From: Urechis unicinctus | Lineage: Eukaryota > Annelida > Polychaeta > Xenopneusta > Urechidae | DNA: 64,000 nt | NCBI GenBank assembly: GCA_034190875.2 | Contig: CM067350.1 | Span: 25,894,029-25,958,028, forward strand | Direction of reading: 5' to 3' | Shown: positions 11,944 to 23,458 of the stretch, piece by piece | Layout of the letters: each line of letters opens with the position of its first letter | How positions within the stretch are numbered: position 1 is the first letter of the stretch | Notes under the pieces: generated by a model | Databases searched by the model: none | Told to the model about the DNA's origin: nothing | What the model saw: only the letters and a program-made list of their open reading frames with translations | Position numbers and translations under genes: made by a program

Positions 11944-14900
11944 CTGTCACACACAAAAACAATCCATCTTCCGCATTAAGTAACTGGCTCAATAAAAATC
12001 AATAGTTGCAAGTATTTTTCAACAATTGTTCGACTGCATATGAATTACAGTCTAAGGGCAAGGTCAGTTACCCAACCAAAGACAGGGTTCTACCTGTTAG
12101 ACTGGTTCACCCACTGGGTGAGCACCCATGAACAAGCCCAGGATTAACCATCCCAGGCCTTCCTATCAAACCCCTAACAGCCCAATCCACAGCCAATGTC
12201 CCCAAATTAAAAAGAAATGAACTTCAATAGAGATGCGAGGCTGATGCAAGTCTGCTGTGGTGATGGTTGGTGAGAGTGACAGGTGTGACAAGCCACAATT
12301 AGTTCGAGAAGTCCCACTCCCATCCAATCATCTTCAGCCTTGGAGAGTGATCAGCCCTCTGACAGACCTGTTTCCCCTTAGACCATGTTATGTGTCAGTA
12401 GGCTTGTATGTAAGCATGCAGGGCCATTCCAAATTAATCATTTTGTTATGGACTAGACAATTTGTACACAACTTTGTTTTTGATAATAATTTTACACAAC
12501 ACACACTGAGAAATTTAACCCGCAGTGAAAAAAGGCAGATGACGCGCCAAGCTTGTCTTCCCTGAGTCAGCTACTGGGGCTACTTTCGTCCCAACTTCAC
12601 TAACTTCTGCTTGTGAGCATGGTAATAGTTCCAAGATACATGGCTGATTGGATAATTTCATTATTTGGCCAATAGCAAGTCTTAGCGAAAGCTTTAAACA
12701 TGTTCAGGTGCAAAAGCAGTGACCCAAATCATTTCATCTACTCTTTCATCCTTAATCGGAACGCACAATTTCGAGTAGAAGAACATTTGTGGGTTTTCCA
12801 TGAACATCCAGTTTAATGTCAAAAGGAGGGTAGAAAAACGTTTACACGCAATCACTAGTGCACGTCTGCTCACAATACTATTTTGAATATTTTGCTTGTC
12901 GGCATGTTTACTGACATCAAAACATGACTGTCATATAACAAAAATCATTATTCATTTACATCAGATAATAGACCGGTTTATGTTCTCATTAATTTTTTGT
13001 CCGAAATATTAGTGCCAAAACCATTCAGTCAGTTTAATGTAGACATATATTCCATCCTGCATATTCTTTTTTACTTGTGTAGCTGTTTAACTGTGAGCTT
13101 TATTTGTTACCTGCTCCATAATTATTGTTGTGACATTTTTGTCCTCCCTTTTCTGCAAGAATATAAGCTGAATTAACGCAAATGGTATGATCATTACTTT
13201 ATTATACCAATGAATACATAATATAAAAGTAATTTTACATCATGTATATTATGGCTTTATAAATGTCATATATCTCCTGTTGTAACAATAAATGAAGTAA
13301 AGAATTGAAATGAATTAGGCTGGACTAAGTCAATAATTCAATGTAGTATCTGGCAACAGCCCAACAGTCGATCGGGTACTCCTTTGTTGGTCTAGCAGGA
13401 AAACCTTCTTTAATCAGTAGACAAACATGCTTAACTTATCATCACTTATCCCCTTAAAAATACGTACAGAGAAGAATTTAAAGCCACCAACAGTGAGAGT
13501 ATTGACTGACTTTAATTGATATGGTTTTTTTACAAACAAATCTCCAGGTGAACACTTGATATTCAATTGATTTCTAACTTTTCAGCAAAATTCAACTCCG
13601 AATTCTGGAAGTTGCCAACAACCGGGCGCTTGCATGATGTTGTCGTAAACGACCGCACAGAATTTGCTAAGTTTTTATCATAACATATCATCATCTGCCT
13701 GATAATACATTTCACAGGCAAGTCAATTTATACTAGATTTATACCTAGTAACTTTCCTCTCCTTTATTCAGGCTGAAGTCCGTTTCCAACAGACTTGTGC
13801 TGCGCAATCTTGACGCCATATTGGAATTAAGTTGAAAAAGTTAATCGCCTACCACATTTTACGCGACTATGCATATTTACAAGTAACACTCATTCACCAT
13901 ACATAATACTGATTACTTATTAAATTGGACTATTTACATCAAGTGAATTTTCTACATTGGCGACTCCATCTTCAAGAACCAACAGGGAGCGCAAGCTCAA
14001 CTTGGTTCAAAAGAGCTAGCTGGCAATGCTGCTGGTCGTTGATACCAGCCACAGTCAGTGATTCCACATTCCAAGATTGGTACCTAAGTTTATGCGTCAA
14101 GCGAGTAACGCGCATCAAGTGTAAAGCCTGTGTCAATCTAGCCCTGTATAGCACACTCTCAAAACCAAACGTAGTACGTCGCTACGTGGCAGTCAGATCC
14201 TAACCCTTTGGATTTGGGACAAGACGAGTACTTTAAGTTTTACTTGGCAAGTCGCTTAACAGGACCAGCAGCCAAACAGGCCGGATACGCAGGGTGACCG
14301 GTTAAGAGGGGGACGGGGTGTCGGATAAGAGGGTGACCACTGTACTGCTTGATTTTCATAGGACTTAATTGTTTTTAAATCAATATTTTTATCGATTCCT
14401 AGTGATCAGATTCTGGAAATAATACAATATACCTATTATCGCTCACGTATAACTGATCGGTATCAAAATATGGAACAATTTCATACCTCCGGCGTTACCC
14501 CACATATCGGTGACGTGTTAAAAATTTGGCTTTTAAGAACAACAGTAGAGTCACAACCACCAAAGCCCAACGACTTCAAATGTGACAATAAGTTGGAGAG
14601 AACCGAGAAATCACAATATGGCGGGAAATAAAGTCATGATATGGCGTTATAGACCATGTGGGGGCATGGTGGCGACGGTAGACAAACACACTGTGCAGAA
14701 CATCATCGACGGGCTCGCATCAACTTTTAGATTATGGATGGTGTCCTAATAAATGTCGTTGATAAATAGCAACCTTTATTGTTGTCAAATTATCTCTATG
14801 TTGATAGGAAACAAAAATCAATCACATGTTCTATATTAAAATTTTTAGATGACTATGTTTATGTTTGAAACCATTATATATTGTGGAGAAAGTAATTCTA

Positions 14901-15068
14901 GCAGCACCCTACTTTCTGTAAGCTTATCATTTTATTGACAGCTATTTTCATTCATGAAAACAATGGAAGGATGTGCGGCCCAGAATTTTTCGTATTACAA
15001 TCACATCAAAATTGACGCTTGATGAACACATATATTGTATTCTTACAGTGACCACGGCTCACATCATT
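11944..15068. other. Region 5' of RPA2, no gene recognised
   Basis: No exon with domain support is visible. The missing first RPA2 exon should lie here; I could not identify an ATG exon ending in the right phase with a good donor. The plus-strand frame 12257-12565 and both frames near 13925-14203 look like chance. The AT-rich stretch 12900-13320, with AATAAA-like ends, could be old LINE 3' sequence but has no diagnostic feature. Confidence 0.4.
14280..14343 (-). mobile_element. Possible terminal sequence of a DNA transposon
   Basis: Read on the minus strand it starts cagtggtcaccctcttatcc, preceded by TA, and continues with three GGTCACC/TATCCG-like phrases. A TA target with CAGTGG...TATCCG resembles the ends of Tc1/mariner-pogo elements. 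No matching opposite end or transposase is visible in the neighbourhood, so this may be a solitary or truncated end. Confidence 0.25.
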
Positions 15069-16905
15069 TCATTTCCCTGCTTGGTTTCTCTTTTTCTTTT
15101 CTAAATTGCCCATGTATGTTTTAGGGCTCGCATTTATTTGTTCCTTTGCCTTATTGCATTCTACAGGAGCAGACTTCTGATGGTCTGACAAAAGTATCTT
15201 GCGCTTTTCTTCTGTGTTATGGTATTCCGTAGCTTCGCGGTCTAGTCTCCATTCAAAGTCCTTTAATGTACCTAATAGATAGACAGTATTAATTGATCAG
15301 TTCATTTTGAGGAAGAAAACTTATGTTATAAATTACATCCGTAATTCCAGACTTACACTCCAGCGTTTTCTTTTCTCTTTTGAGTCTTATAAGAGTTTTA
15401 TGGATATTTCCTCCCTTGAACGTATCCAGTTCGCCCCCAGACTGCACTGTTTTAAAATTTGCCTTTTCCTCTGCTATTTTCTTCCGTAGAGACTGAAGTT
15501 GCTGCTCCTGTTTGTCGTTATATTCACGCTGCGTTTCATACCTGTAACAAGGAAGCCTTTGTTAAATATTTTCTCTTGGTACGACTAGTGATTAGCATAA
15601 CGGAAAGGTCGGTTCTTGATAAGTACCTGGCATAACGTTGATTAATAATCTGAACAGCGCTGACTTGGCAGATATCGATTTGCCCTATGATTAACATGTG
15701 CCCTAAAAGAGAACTTTTGTGTTGACAGAACTCTTCCATCTACCAGTAGATTTAATGACTATTGCATGGGTGTTGTCGGATGCCAGCTGTGTAGCTCTAC
15801 CGATGGTAATGGTGTCAGAAGGCAGAGTAGAGCTGTGGTGTATCTTATTGCAAAAGGAAGTGAAAGTGTTTCAGTGATATAAGTATGATCGGCTTGTTAA
15901 AGGACTAAGTTATTTGTGAAGGATACTGTATATGGTAATCTTTAGTTTTCTAGTAAGAAGTGTGATGGGATAGGGGTTGCCAGGGGCTGCACCCCATAAC
16001 GTCGTAATTGGCTGGGCGTCACCTGCTGGCCAGAAATAGCACCACTTGACATATTATCTACCCCAGGTATATATTGTACATGGAAATGAATATTGAATTT
16101 AAGTAATTGTAGGATGAAGGGTCTCCAATAGCTTCTATATTGTTGGGATTGTGTGCGGCATTATCATATTTTGTCGTCCTAGGACCTCACATGACCTCGA
16201 AGGTCAAATCTCAATAGCCTTGCACATTTCAAGAGTACCCTTATTGATGCGCATTCAGAACAGATGAACAGACTTACATTCATAAATATATGTATCAGAT
16301 AATATCATGTGACGGGTCAGGTAGCAAACTCAAAATTGGGAGAAATAGAAGTCGTAGTTACTTCATTTCACTCATGTCTGAGTGATCGTGGAAGGTCATG
16401 TATTATCTTACGGTGTATGAATTGGTAACTTGTTTTTATTACTTTGTCTTGGTTGTAGACATGATTCGGATTTTCTTAGGAGAGACAACCAGTAAAAAAA
16501 AAGCCAGAATACCTACTAAGCACCATTAAAAAGCCGGCGTCACCGATAGGAGTTGACCTTACGGATATAATTTCCTAAATGTACTTTTCATTGCAGAATT
16601 TTGATGATTTTTTTTTTATGAAATGCACCTTGAGTTTGCGCTAGTTACTTAGCGCTATCCAGTTTCCTTATTGCGAGGCCTTACCTGGCTTTCCATTCGC
16701 TTTGAATAGGTTCCTTTATGCTATTTGTTGAATTCGAAGGTAAATCGGCTTCCTCCAACTCAGGTGACGAAAGCGAAAGGGGGGCTAAAGTAAGCTCCTC
16801 CTCAATAAGCTCTCGTATATCTCCTTCCAAAGTCTTCACGACATTTCTCTCCTTCTGCAAAAGACGCCGCAGAGCTGCTAGTGACAGCTGGGAAGCGTCC
16901 TCCAT
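15069..16905 (-). CDS. CCDC169: CCDC169-like coiled-coil protein, three exons
   Basis: Small coiled-coil protein of unknown function. Exons: 16685-16905, 15357-15541, 15069-15271 (TGA at 15069-15071); 609 nt in total, 202 residues plus stop, all phases consistent with GT/AG sites (gtaagg, gtaagt donors). The start ATG at 16905 has G at -3 and G at +4. Seen: an N-terminal helix with SLAALRRLLQKERNVVKTLE, the phrase SEWKARYETQ across the first junction, NDKQEQQLQSLRKKIAEEK, then LKREKKTLECTLKDFEWRLD. The SEWK-RYETQ-ND and EKKTLE blocks in this order recall vertebrate CCDC169 (about 210 residues). The match is from recognition of these blocks; a general coiled-coil resemblance is the alternative. 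Confidence 0.7.
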
Positions 16906-17591
16906 TACATTTTATAAGTCGCTACTTTTGAAAAGGCCCAACGTAACACCATGGCAACAAATCAACAATATGTACACTATAGAGCTACTAAGTAATGTCG
17001 TCATAATTCCACCCGATCCCAAGTTTCGCCCGAAGAAAAACTGTCAGACTAGACCAAACATTAGGGGGTCCCTGAAGCTTTGCTAGGCTAATGATGACGA
17101 TTGGCATCAGGTCTTTAAAAATATTTCAAATTGATGAATCATCCATAAGCTATAGTTCCAGATATTGCCTTCTGGACATGATGAATAAGCATAAATGTGT
17201 GAAATAGCATTGTCTCAATAGCTGCCTACGAATTTAGCTTATACTAACATACAGCGCAATGATCCTAACTTGACAACATGGAAACAAGACAAAACAACAC
17301 AGACAGATGAGGCCCATCTTTGAAATGATCACATTTAATATTGTCGTCAAGTATATCGGAGGCATATATCATTTCCTTAACACGACGTCAAATAAAGGGG
17401 AAAGTTTTACCACAAAATATCCCTAATTTAAGAGAAAAAATTCCCGCCTTTAAACAACTTAACATCGGGTCGTATCACACGACTCTGGTACTGCCTTCGG
17501 GGTATTATTGCACGTGGTTAAATCTATGTATCGCATAAACTGAGGATGATGGCATTGGCGTGATGTCTTTTACAGCTGATGACGTCATCAG
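16906..17591. other. Intergenic stretch with a CRE palindrome at its end
   Basis: No exon is recognised. It should contain the CCDC169-like promoter. At 17576-17591 lies a 16-base perfect palindrome, ctgatgacgtcatcag, with a CRE core, directly next to the stop codon of the minus-strand frame at 17592. Confidence 0.45.
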
Positions 17592-18520
17592 TCAGCGCCA
17601 TCTGCTAAAATAACTGTGTTTCGCCTGTCTTGTGGCCACGTTTCTGGGCTTTATATATTTCCTTTCAGGGAACGGCTTGCGTTTTTCGTAGCTGCTCTTC
17701 ATCGTGTCGTCCTTCTGTAGAGTTCGCTTTTGACTATATTTCTGAACAATGAGTCTCGTGGCTCCTAGAGAATCGCGCGCTTTACTGTACCAACTGGGGG
17801 TATTCTTCGGTTGTGCCGACAATTTCTTACTAGCTTTGACACTGGCGTCGTAAACCTTCATCGAGACATTCCTCATTGGATAAACTTGCTTGTCGCGTAG
17901 CAGACCACAGCGACTTTTCTCCGTCAAGGAATCGGGAATAGCGTGGGCATTGTCTGCGAAGGTGATGTCGGACAAGTCCGGAGAGTCATCCAAGAGACTC
18001 GACAGCACTCGCGATATTCTCTTCCTACATTGCATCGCCCTTTCATTTGGAGATGACAGTTCAGATGACTCATCGTCCAAACCCTCTACTTGTCCACTGT
18101 CTTCTTGCGCATCTTGTAATTTGCTTAACTGTAATTGCAGAGGTTGGTGGAAAAGTCGTTCAACATCGCCTTTATTGTCGTCTTCTTCTTTCGATAACCT
18201 AAATCTAATTCTGTCGATGTCTCGAAAAGAATGGCGGCCTGGTTTCAATAAAGCTGGTCTGCGTGGTGTTAGAGCGCCTTCGGTGGCCTCCAGAATCAGG
18301 TCGATGCGTTTATTCGGAATAGGCTTAGATTTGAGGTCTTGTGTTTGGGGTTTCTGTGCAGGTAAGCTGGATGGGGGCGATGTCTTGAAGCCAGTGGGAG
18401 CATACAGAAACGGCTTTCGTGCCGCAGTCGGCACCACAACACTTGAGTCGTCGAGTTGTCGAATCGTTGACCTTCCATCATCTCCATCAGTCTCACTCTT
18501 TGTCTTCAAGGTCCTATCAA
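17592..18520 (-). CDS. Large 3' exon of an unrecognised basic protein
   Basis: I do not recognise this gene. About 308 codons are open, ending in TGA at 17592-17594. There is no usable ATG near the start; a splice acceptor (actgactttgttgatag) lies just upstream, so an unseen 5' exon probably supplies the initiator. The protein is polar: a Pro/Ser-rich N-terminal third, then RDIDRIRFRLSKEEDD, an acidic middle (GQVEGLDDESSELSSP), a helix-like RKRISRVLSSLLDDSPDLSD, and a strongly basic C-terminus rich in Lys/Arg/Tyr (KYSQKRTL, RKPFPERKYIKPR). No membrane segment or known domain is seen; it looks intrinsically disordered, perhaps nuclear or cytoskeletal. Its codon use and length argue for a real exon, and the antisense frame is a shadow. 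Confidence 0.6.
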
Positions 18521-19270
18521 CAAAGTCAGTTTAGAACATCAGGTGCTCTTTTCGGCGATATTTAAAGTGTTCCCTTTTAGTCGGTTTGTAATCATGACTT
18601 AATTGTAACCATTTCTTGGAAAAAATTCGAAACACCAAATCCTAGAAATTTATGTCGATATCGGCGCCTTGAAAACCGCCTTTGAACGTTGGCAGCAAAA
18701 TTTATTTAAACAAGTAGGTAATGAGTCGTGTAACTACGCGTGCAATATTCCATCAATATCTTAGCTCGAACTCCCTCTGTTTTCAGCTTCAATTACCTGA
18801 ATGTGTCTACCACATACGATATTTGGTTAATTGTCACGTCCTGTCAAATATTAGCAGCGGGACATTTGGGACGCCCTCAAAAATATCCATTGTCAACCAT
18901 TGAACTTGACTTATATTGCAACGAATATGTGCTTATAAATGGAAACTGAAACACTTTAATAGGTTTTGCCAAACTGGTTCCCAATGCTGTCAGTTTAACA
19001 AAGTTCTGTAGATGCTCTTTCGCAAAATCTTCATTTTGACAGAAGTACGTATTTAAATACGGCAGCCACCATGACAGCTTTCATGGCGTCACTGATTAAC
19101 ACAGGCGGCGTTATCAGTAAATGATCAGCTACATTTCCTACACAGTTCAGCATAACAGGAAGAAGGAATCAGCTGAACCATAATACACGTTTTACAAATA
19201 CGACAATACCGGCTGTCCTAATCAGTGACGTCACGAAAACTGTCATTGCGGCGGCTGTAAGTAAACAAAA

Positions 19271-19503
<233 letters not shown>

Positions 19504-19513
19504 GACACGTATG

Positions 19514-19568
19514 TTTAACCAAGGAGTTATAAACCAATAGCCTTAGGTTATATAACTCCTTGGTTTAA
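19514..19568. repeat. Inverted repeat beside the TA tract
   Basis: tttaaccaaggagttataaacc (19514-19535) pairs with ggttatataactccttggtt and following bases (19546-19568), with one extra base in the right arm and a 10-base loop. A looser hairpin with the same 'aaggagt...actcctt' core lies at about 20537-20584. They could be two copies of a small palindromic element. Confidence 0.7.
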
Positions 19569-19825
19569 CTTGATCTGGAGCGGCTATTGAATGAATGGAG
19601 CTGATGAGCCATGAAACTAGTTCGACCAGAAGCGGCGAGTCCAATGTGGTATGGACTAAGGCAGGACACCGGAACGCAAAAACAACCATTTGTGGACATT
19701 GGAATCATGCAATGCATCGACAACACTCGGCACAGACCTTGGATAGATTAACACGTGCATAAAACCTTCGTTATAAAAATGGAATCAAATGACCAAATGA
19801 TTGTTTGATAGATAACGTATGAACA

Positions 19826-20021
19826 TTACGGTGCCGATGACATAGATATAGGACCCGAATTTCTGGGTGGCCTGTTTTGCTTCTTGGCATCAGTTCCCCA
19901 TGACGGCCTGTACCGCGATCCTGCATTACCCCCGCTTGGATCAGTATTTTCCACTGATGGTTGTGGTTTGGGTTTAGGTAAGTTTTGCCTGCAGTAGTCG
20001 TCGTACCAACTCTGTTTGGAC
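19826..20021 (-). CDS. Putative 3' terminal exon of an unrecognised gene
   Basis: Open frame ending TAA at 19826-19828, preceded by a T-rich acceptor (ttgatttatttcag) at its 5' side. It encodes about 64 residues: SKQSWYDDYCRQNLPKPKPQ, then a Gly/Pro/Ser/Arg-rich disordered tail. The exon starts in phase 2, so at least one upstream exon is needed; I found none between 20022 and 23400. No family is recognised. The frame and acceptor are the only evidence. Confidence 0.4.
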
Positions 20022-22489
20022 CTGAAATAAATCAAGTTTTCATGTGATCTAAACTTAATGTTACAATAATCAAGTTTGATATATCAATGCAATGCGATTT
20101 ATTCATTTACTTACATGCTCATTGTCGGGTGATTAATTTACATCGTTAACGAATAGAGTGAACTGAGTTTGAACTTCGGCTTTCACAAATGGCACGCAGC
20201 GTGGTTGCCAATGAAAAAGCGTTGTCCGAAAACGACATATAAAAGGTTTCGATTGTTGTTTGTTTCTTCACAGTAATTGTTGAGTCCGGATGTTATTATA
20301 AGTGGTTGTATTAGCCCAATAGACCAACGTAAGGTTCTATTTATCACCTTGTCGAGAGAGAGAGAGAGTTCATGCAGCACTCCCGTACTTATTTCGAAAG
20401 AGCTAGGTTGTATTGGCGTTTCTATCGATGCTTGGTAAGGTAGCTGAAATAGGCGCTTTGAAAAGGCGCTGTTCACCATATGCAAATGAGTTACAATACA
20501 GTATAATTACGATGTATTTCACAAAAACTTTCGTATGTAACTGGTGAAGGAGTCACATACCAATATGGTATATATAACTCCTTGAACTGGTTGTATTTTG
20601 TGATAACTTTTTTGGCGTGCATCTCGGGAGAACTAGAACAGGTCGACCCGGAAGTGTAGGGGGTAAATTGGGGGTGCAGAGAAGGGGGGGGGGTTAGAAT
20701 TGGTAAATCATGTATTTTGGGGTTGGCATACACCACTGGCCTCCGAGAAACTTGTGCCACTTTCGTGGTTCCCTTAATGCCATGGCGATCCAATGCTAAA
20801 CTTAGTGCACTGATGTATGCTTATTAATATCACGAAACCTTGCGGCAACATTGCGCTTAACGATGCTATTTTGACACGCCGTTGTTTTGGTAGGGGTGTC
20901 AGCCGAACCTCGCCGCAGGCGGCCGCGCTTGTGCCTCAATGTTATATCCAATTTTTTTCAACTTGCTCTAACTGGCATTTGTATATGAGATACATGAACG
21001 AATGATACATCAAACGAGAGCTATCGTATTGAATTTCAATAATATTGCCTTAATTTTCGCATTTTACTCCGTTTGAGCCATAACAAATTTGTTTCTGGAG
21101 CAATACGTTCAAATTCTTCGCGAGCATTTTTGACTTTTCGAATTCTCTAAATCGGTTCGTATTCGTTACTCGTATCGTTCTTATTTTTTTTAAATGACAA
21201 GATGACATTCTAATGGTCATGGTCATATAAAATCTCAAAAAATTGCCCTAAGGGAAAATAATATTATTTACGTACGAAATTTTACGGTGTAAACAAATGT
21301 ATTTTTTTCCCAATTTTATCAGAGGCCCGCGACATGGGTGCACACTTTTGACAAATTTAAGTATGATGTCACAAACTGGTGAGGTTTTTTCTCAGATTAA
21401 ATGGTAATATTTTGTCGTATTTTGCACTTCAAAATGTCGTCCAATCATCTCATGCTCGCCCCGTGAGCCCGTATCAGGGTCAACCTTGCCTTGACTCAAC
21501 ACGGCTGCGCACATGCTCGCAACCACAGCTGATCGTGCGTCGTCAAACAAAGTCGATTTTCGTTCATTTATCAATCAGGCCCCTATTATCCATCTATATA
21601 CGGGGATAATTCAAGTATAGTGGAACACTTTGGTCTAGTTTATTTTCGAATCGATTGTAAACTTTTGGTCGAATTTTAAACTTTAAAATGTTCAATTTTT
21701 GTCATGCCCGTGCCGGGAGAGCGCATAGCTTGCCTTATCAGCATTATGTCATTCGATTCTTGAACTTAATATGGTACCTGATTTATATCTTTGGGGTTGT
21801 AGATTCAAAAAAATATCCGTTACAGGCCAGTAACTTCAAAGGCAAAATGCCGCTTGCGCTGGCGCGTGGAATTCGGCAGTTCACGGAGTAGATGTTGAGC
21901 TGCCGACAGTTACTGCGACGGTTGCGCGAGCTGCTCGTCGCCAAGGGCACCACCCAGAATTAACACATCAAAGAGATTCTGTTAACCACGTTTTGTGTCA
22001 GATTCGTTCACGGAGTACATGCCGAGTTTATCATGAGTTCGCCCCAGCCTTATATAAGCTGCGTAATGGCACACAAATATTCATAACCATTGCGGTTAAA
22101 CAATTCGCATTTGAATCTTTCTATGACAAATTTTTGCTTTAAGACGCGAGTGACAGGTGTCTGGTTGCAATAGTATTAGCATTGTTTGGCAATTTCAGAC
22201 AGGTGTCTGGTTGCAATAATATTAGCATTGTTTGGCAATTTCAGACAGGTGTCTGGAGAAGTGAAAAGTGGCTGTTATCCTGTCAATTTTGGCTCAAAAA
22301 CTGACATTTGTATCCTCATTAACTTTTTTTTAACAATTGACCAACCTTATTAGAATCATCTAGATTATACATCTTGTGGTATAATTGCACTATGATATCC
22401 AAAATATAAGACATGAAAAGTGTCTGTTATCCCTTACCGTAGAATTCTGGCAGAAAACGAGAAATACCATAAAATTTGAAACCTCCATC

Positions 22490-23220
22490 TCATAACAACA
22501 TTGTTACTACCCTTCCTCCTTATATTGGCTATATTGTTACCATCTGATGACATAATTTAAGCTACGCTTGTTCCATCATATGACAGCCATGTGGCTACAT
22601 TGGTTCCATCTAGAAACAGCCTAGTGGCTACATTTGTTTCATGTTGAAAACAGCATTGTGGCTATTTTGGTTTCATTTCACAACAGCATTGTGGCTATAT
22701 TAGTTCCATCTCGTAACAACATTGTTGCTGCGCTTGTTCCATCATATGACAGCCATGTGGCAACATTGGTTCCATCTAGAAACAGCCTAGTGGCTACATT
22801 TGTTTCATGTTGAAAACAGCATTGTGGCTATTTTGGTTCCATCTCATAACAACATTGTCGCTACACTTCTTCCTTAATATGACAGTCATGTCGCTACATT
22901 GGTTCCATCTTAGAACAGCCTAGTGGATACTTTTCTTCCATGTTATAACAGCATTGTGGTTAATTTGTTTCCATTTCACAGCAGCATTGTGGCTACACTT
23001 GCTCCATCTTTTGACAGCCGTATGGCTAAACTGGCTATCTTTTAACAGCATAGTGAATGCATTGGTTTCAGCTTATAACATCCAACTGGCTACACTGTTT
23101 CCTTCTTCGAAAAGCGACTTGTTTCATCATATGTCAGCCGTATTGGTTCCACCTTATAACAACCTTGTGGCTATATTGGCTCCACATTATAACAACCTTG
23201 TGGCTATGATGTCCGCACCT
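22490..23220 (+). repeat. Degenerate minisatellite, roughly 33-36 bp unit
   Basis: Repeated variants of 'ttggttccatctcataacaa' followed by 'cattgtggctaca', about 20 copies with heavy divergence and variable spacing. A larger duplication is visible: the run near 22573-22680 recurs near 22735-22840. It lies just beyond the 3' end of the NLR gene. Confidence 0.85.
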
Positions 23221-23364
23221 TAATCTCATTTGGATAAAAAAAGCATTTGAGTAAGACAACGTTTTTTATTCATTACATTATTGCACATATTTTGAATAAC
23301 AATGGCTAAATATGTCAATACATTTATTTACATGTGTAGATATATATTTATACACATTGATAAG

Positions 23365-23365
<1 letters not shown>

Positions 23366-23403
<38 letters not shown>
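23366..23403. repeat. (CA)n microsatellite
   Basis: Uninterrupted CA repeat about 55 bases downstream of the NLR stop codon, hence probably in its 3' untranslated region or just beyond. Confidence 0.95.
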
Positions 23404-23407
<4 letters not shown>

Positions 23408-23458
23408 TGACAATAATCTACCACTTAACTTCCATGCTCTGTCATACCGTCTGCTGAC

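Larger units (their letters stand above)
20022..23458. other. Non-coding stretch with short tandem duplications
   Basis: No supported exon. Frames such as 20491-20793 (minus) lack domains or splice support. It contains an imperfect hairpin (about 20537-20584), a 45-bp unit in 2.3 copies at about 22158-22256 (gacaggtgtctggttgcaat ...), the degenerate minisatellite at 22490-23220 and the CA tract before the NLR 3' end. Confidence 0.5.

Noticed and set aside
13925..14203. Possible primer-binding-site-like 'ttggcgac' and gag-like frame
   Set aside because: A single short match with no flanking LTR and no gag motif.
17890..18534. Plus-strand frame of 214 codons
   Set aside because: Antisense to the 17592-18520 exon, which has a splice acceptor and more protein-like composition; neither matches a family, so the call for the minus strand is a judgement.
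20491..20793. 100-codon minus-strand frame that begins like a structured protein
   Set aside because: No acceptor or donor fits, the second half is low-complexity Pro/Ser, and I recognise no family.
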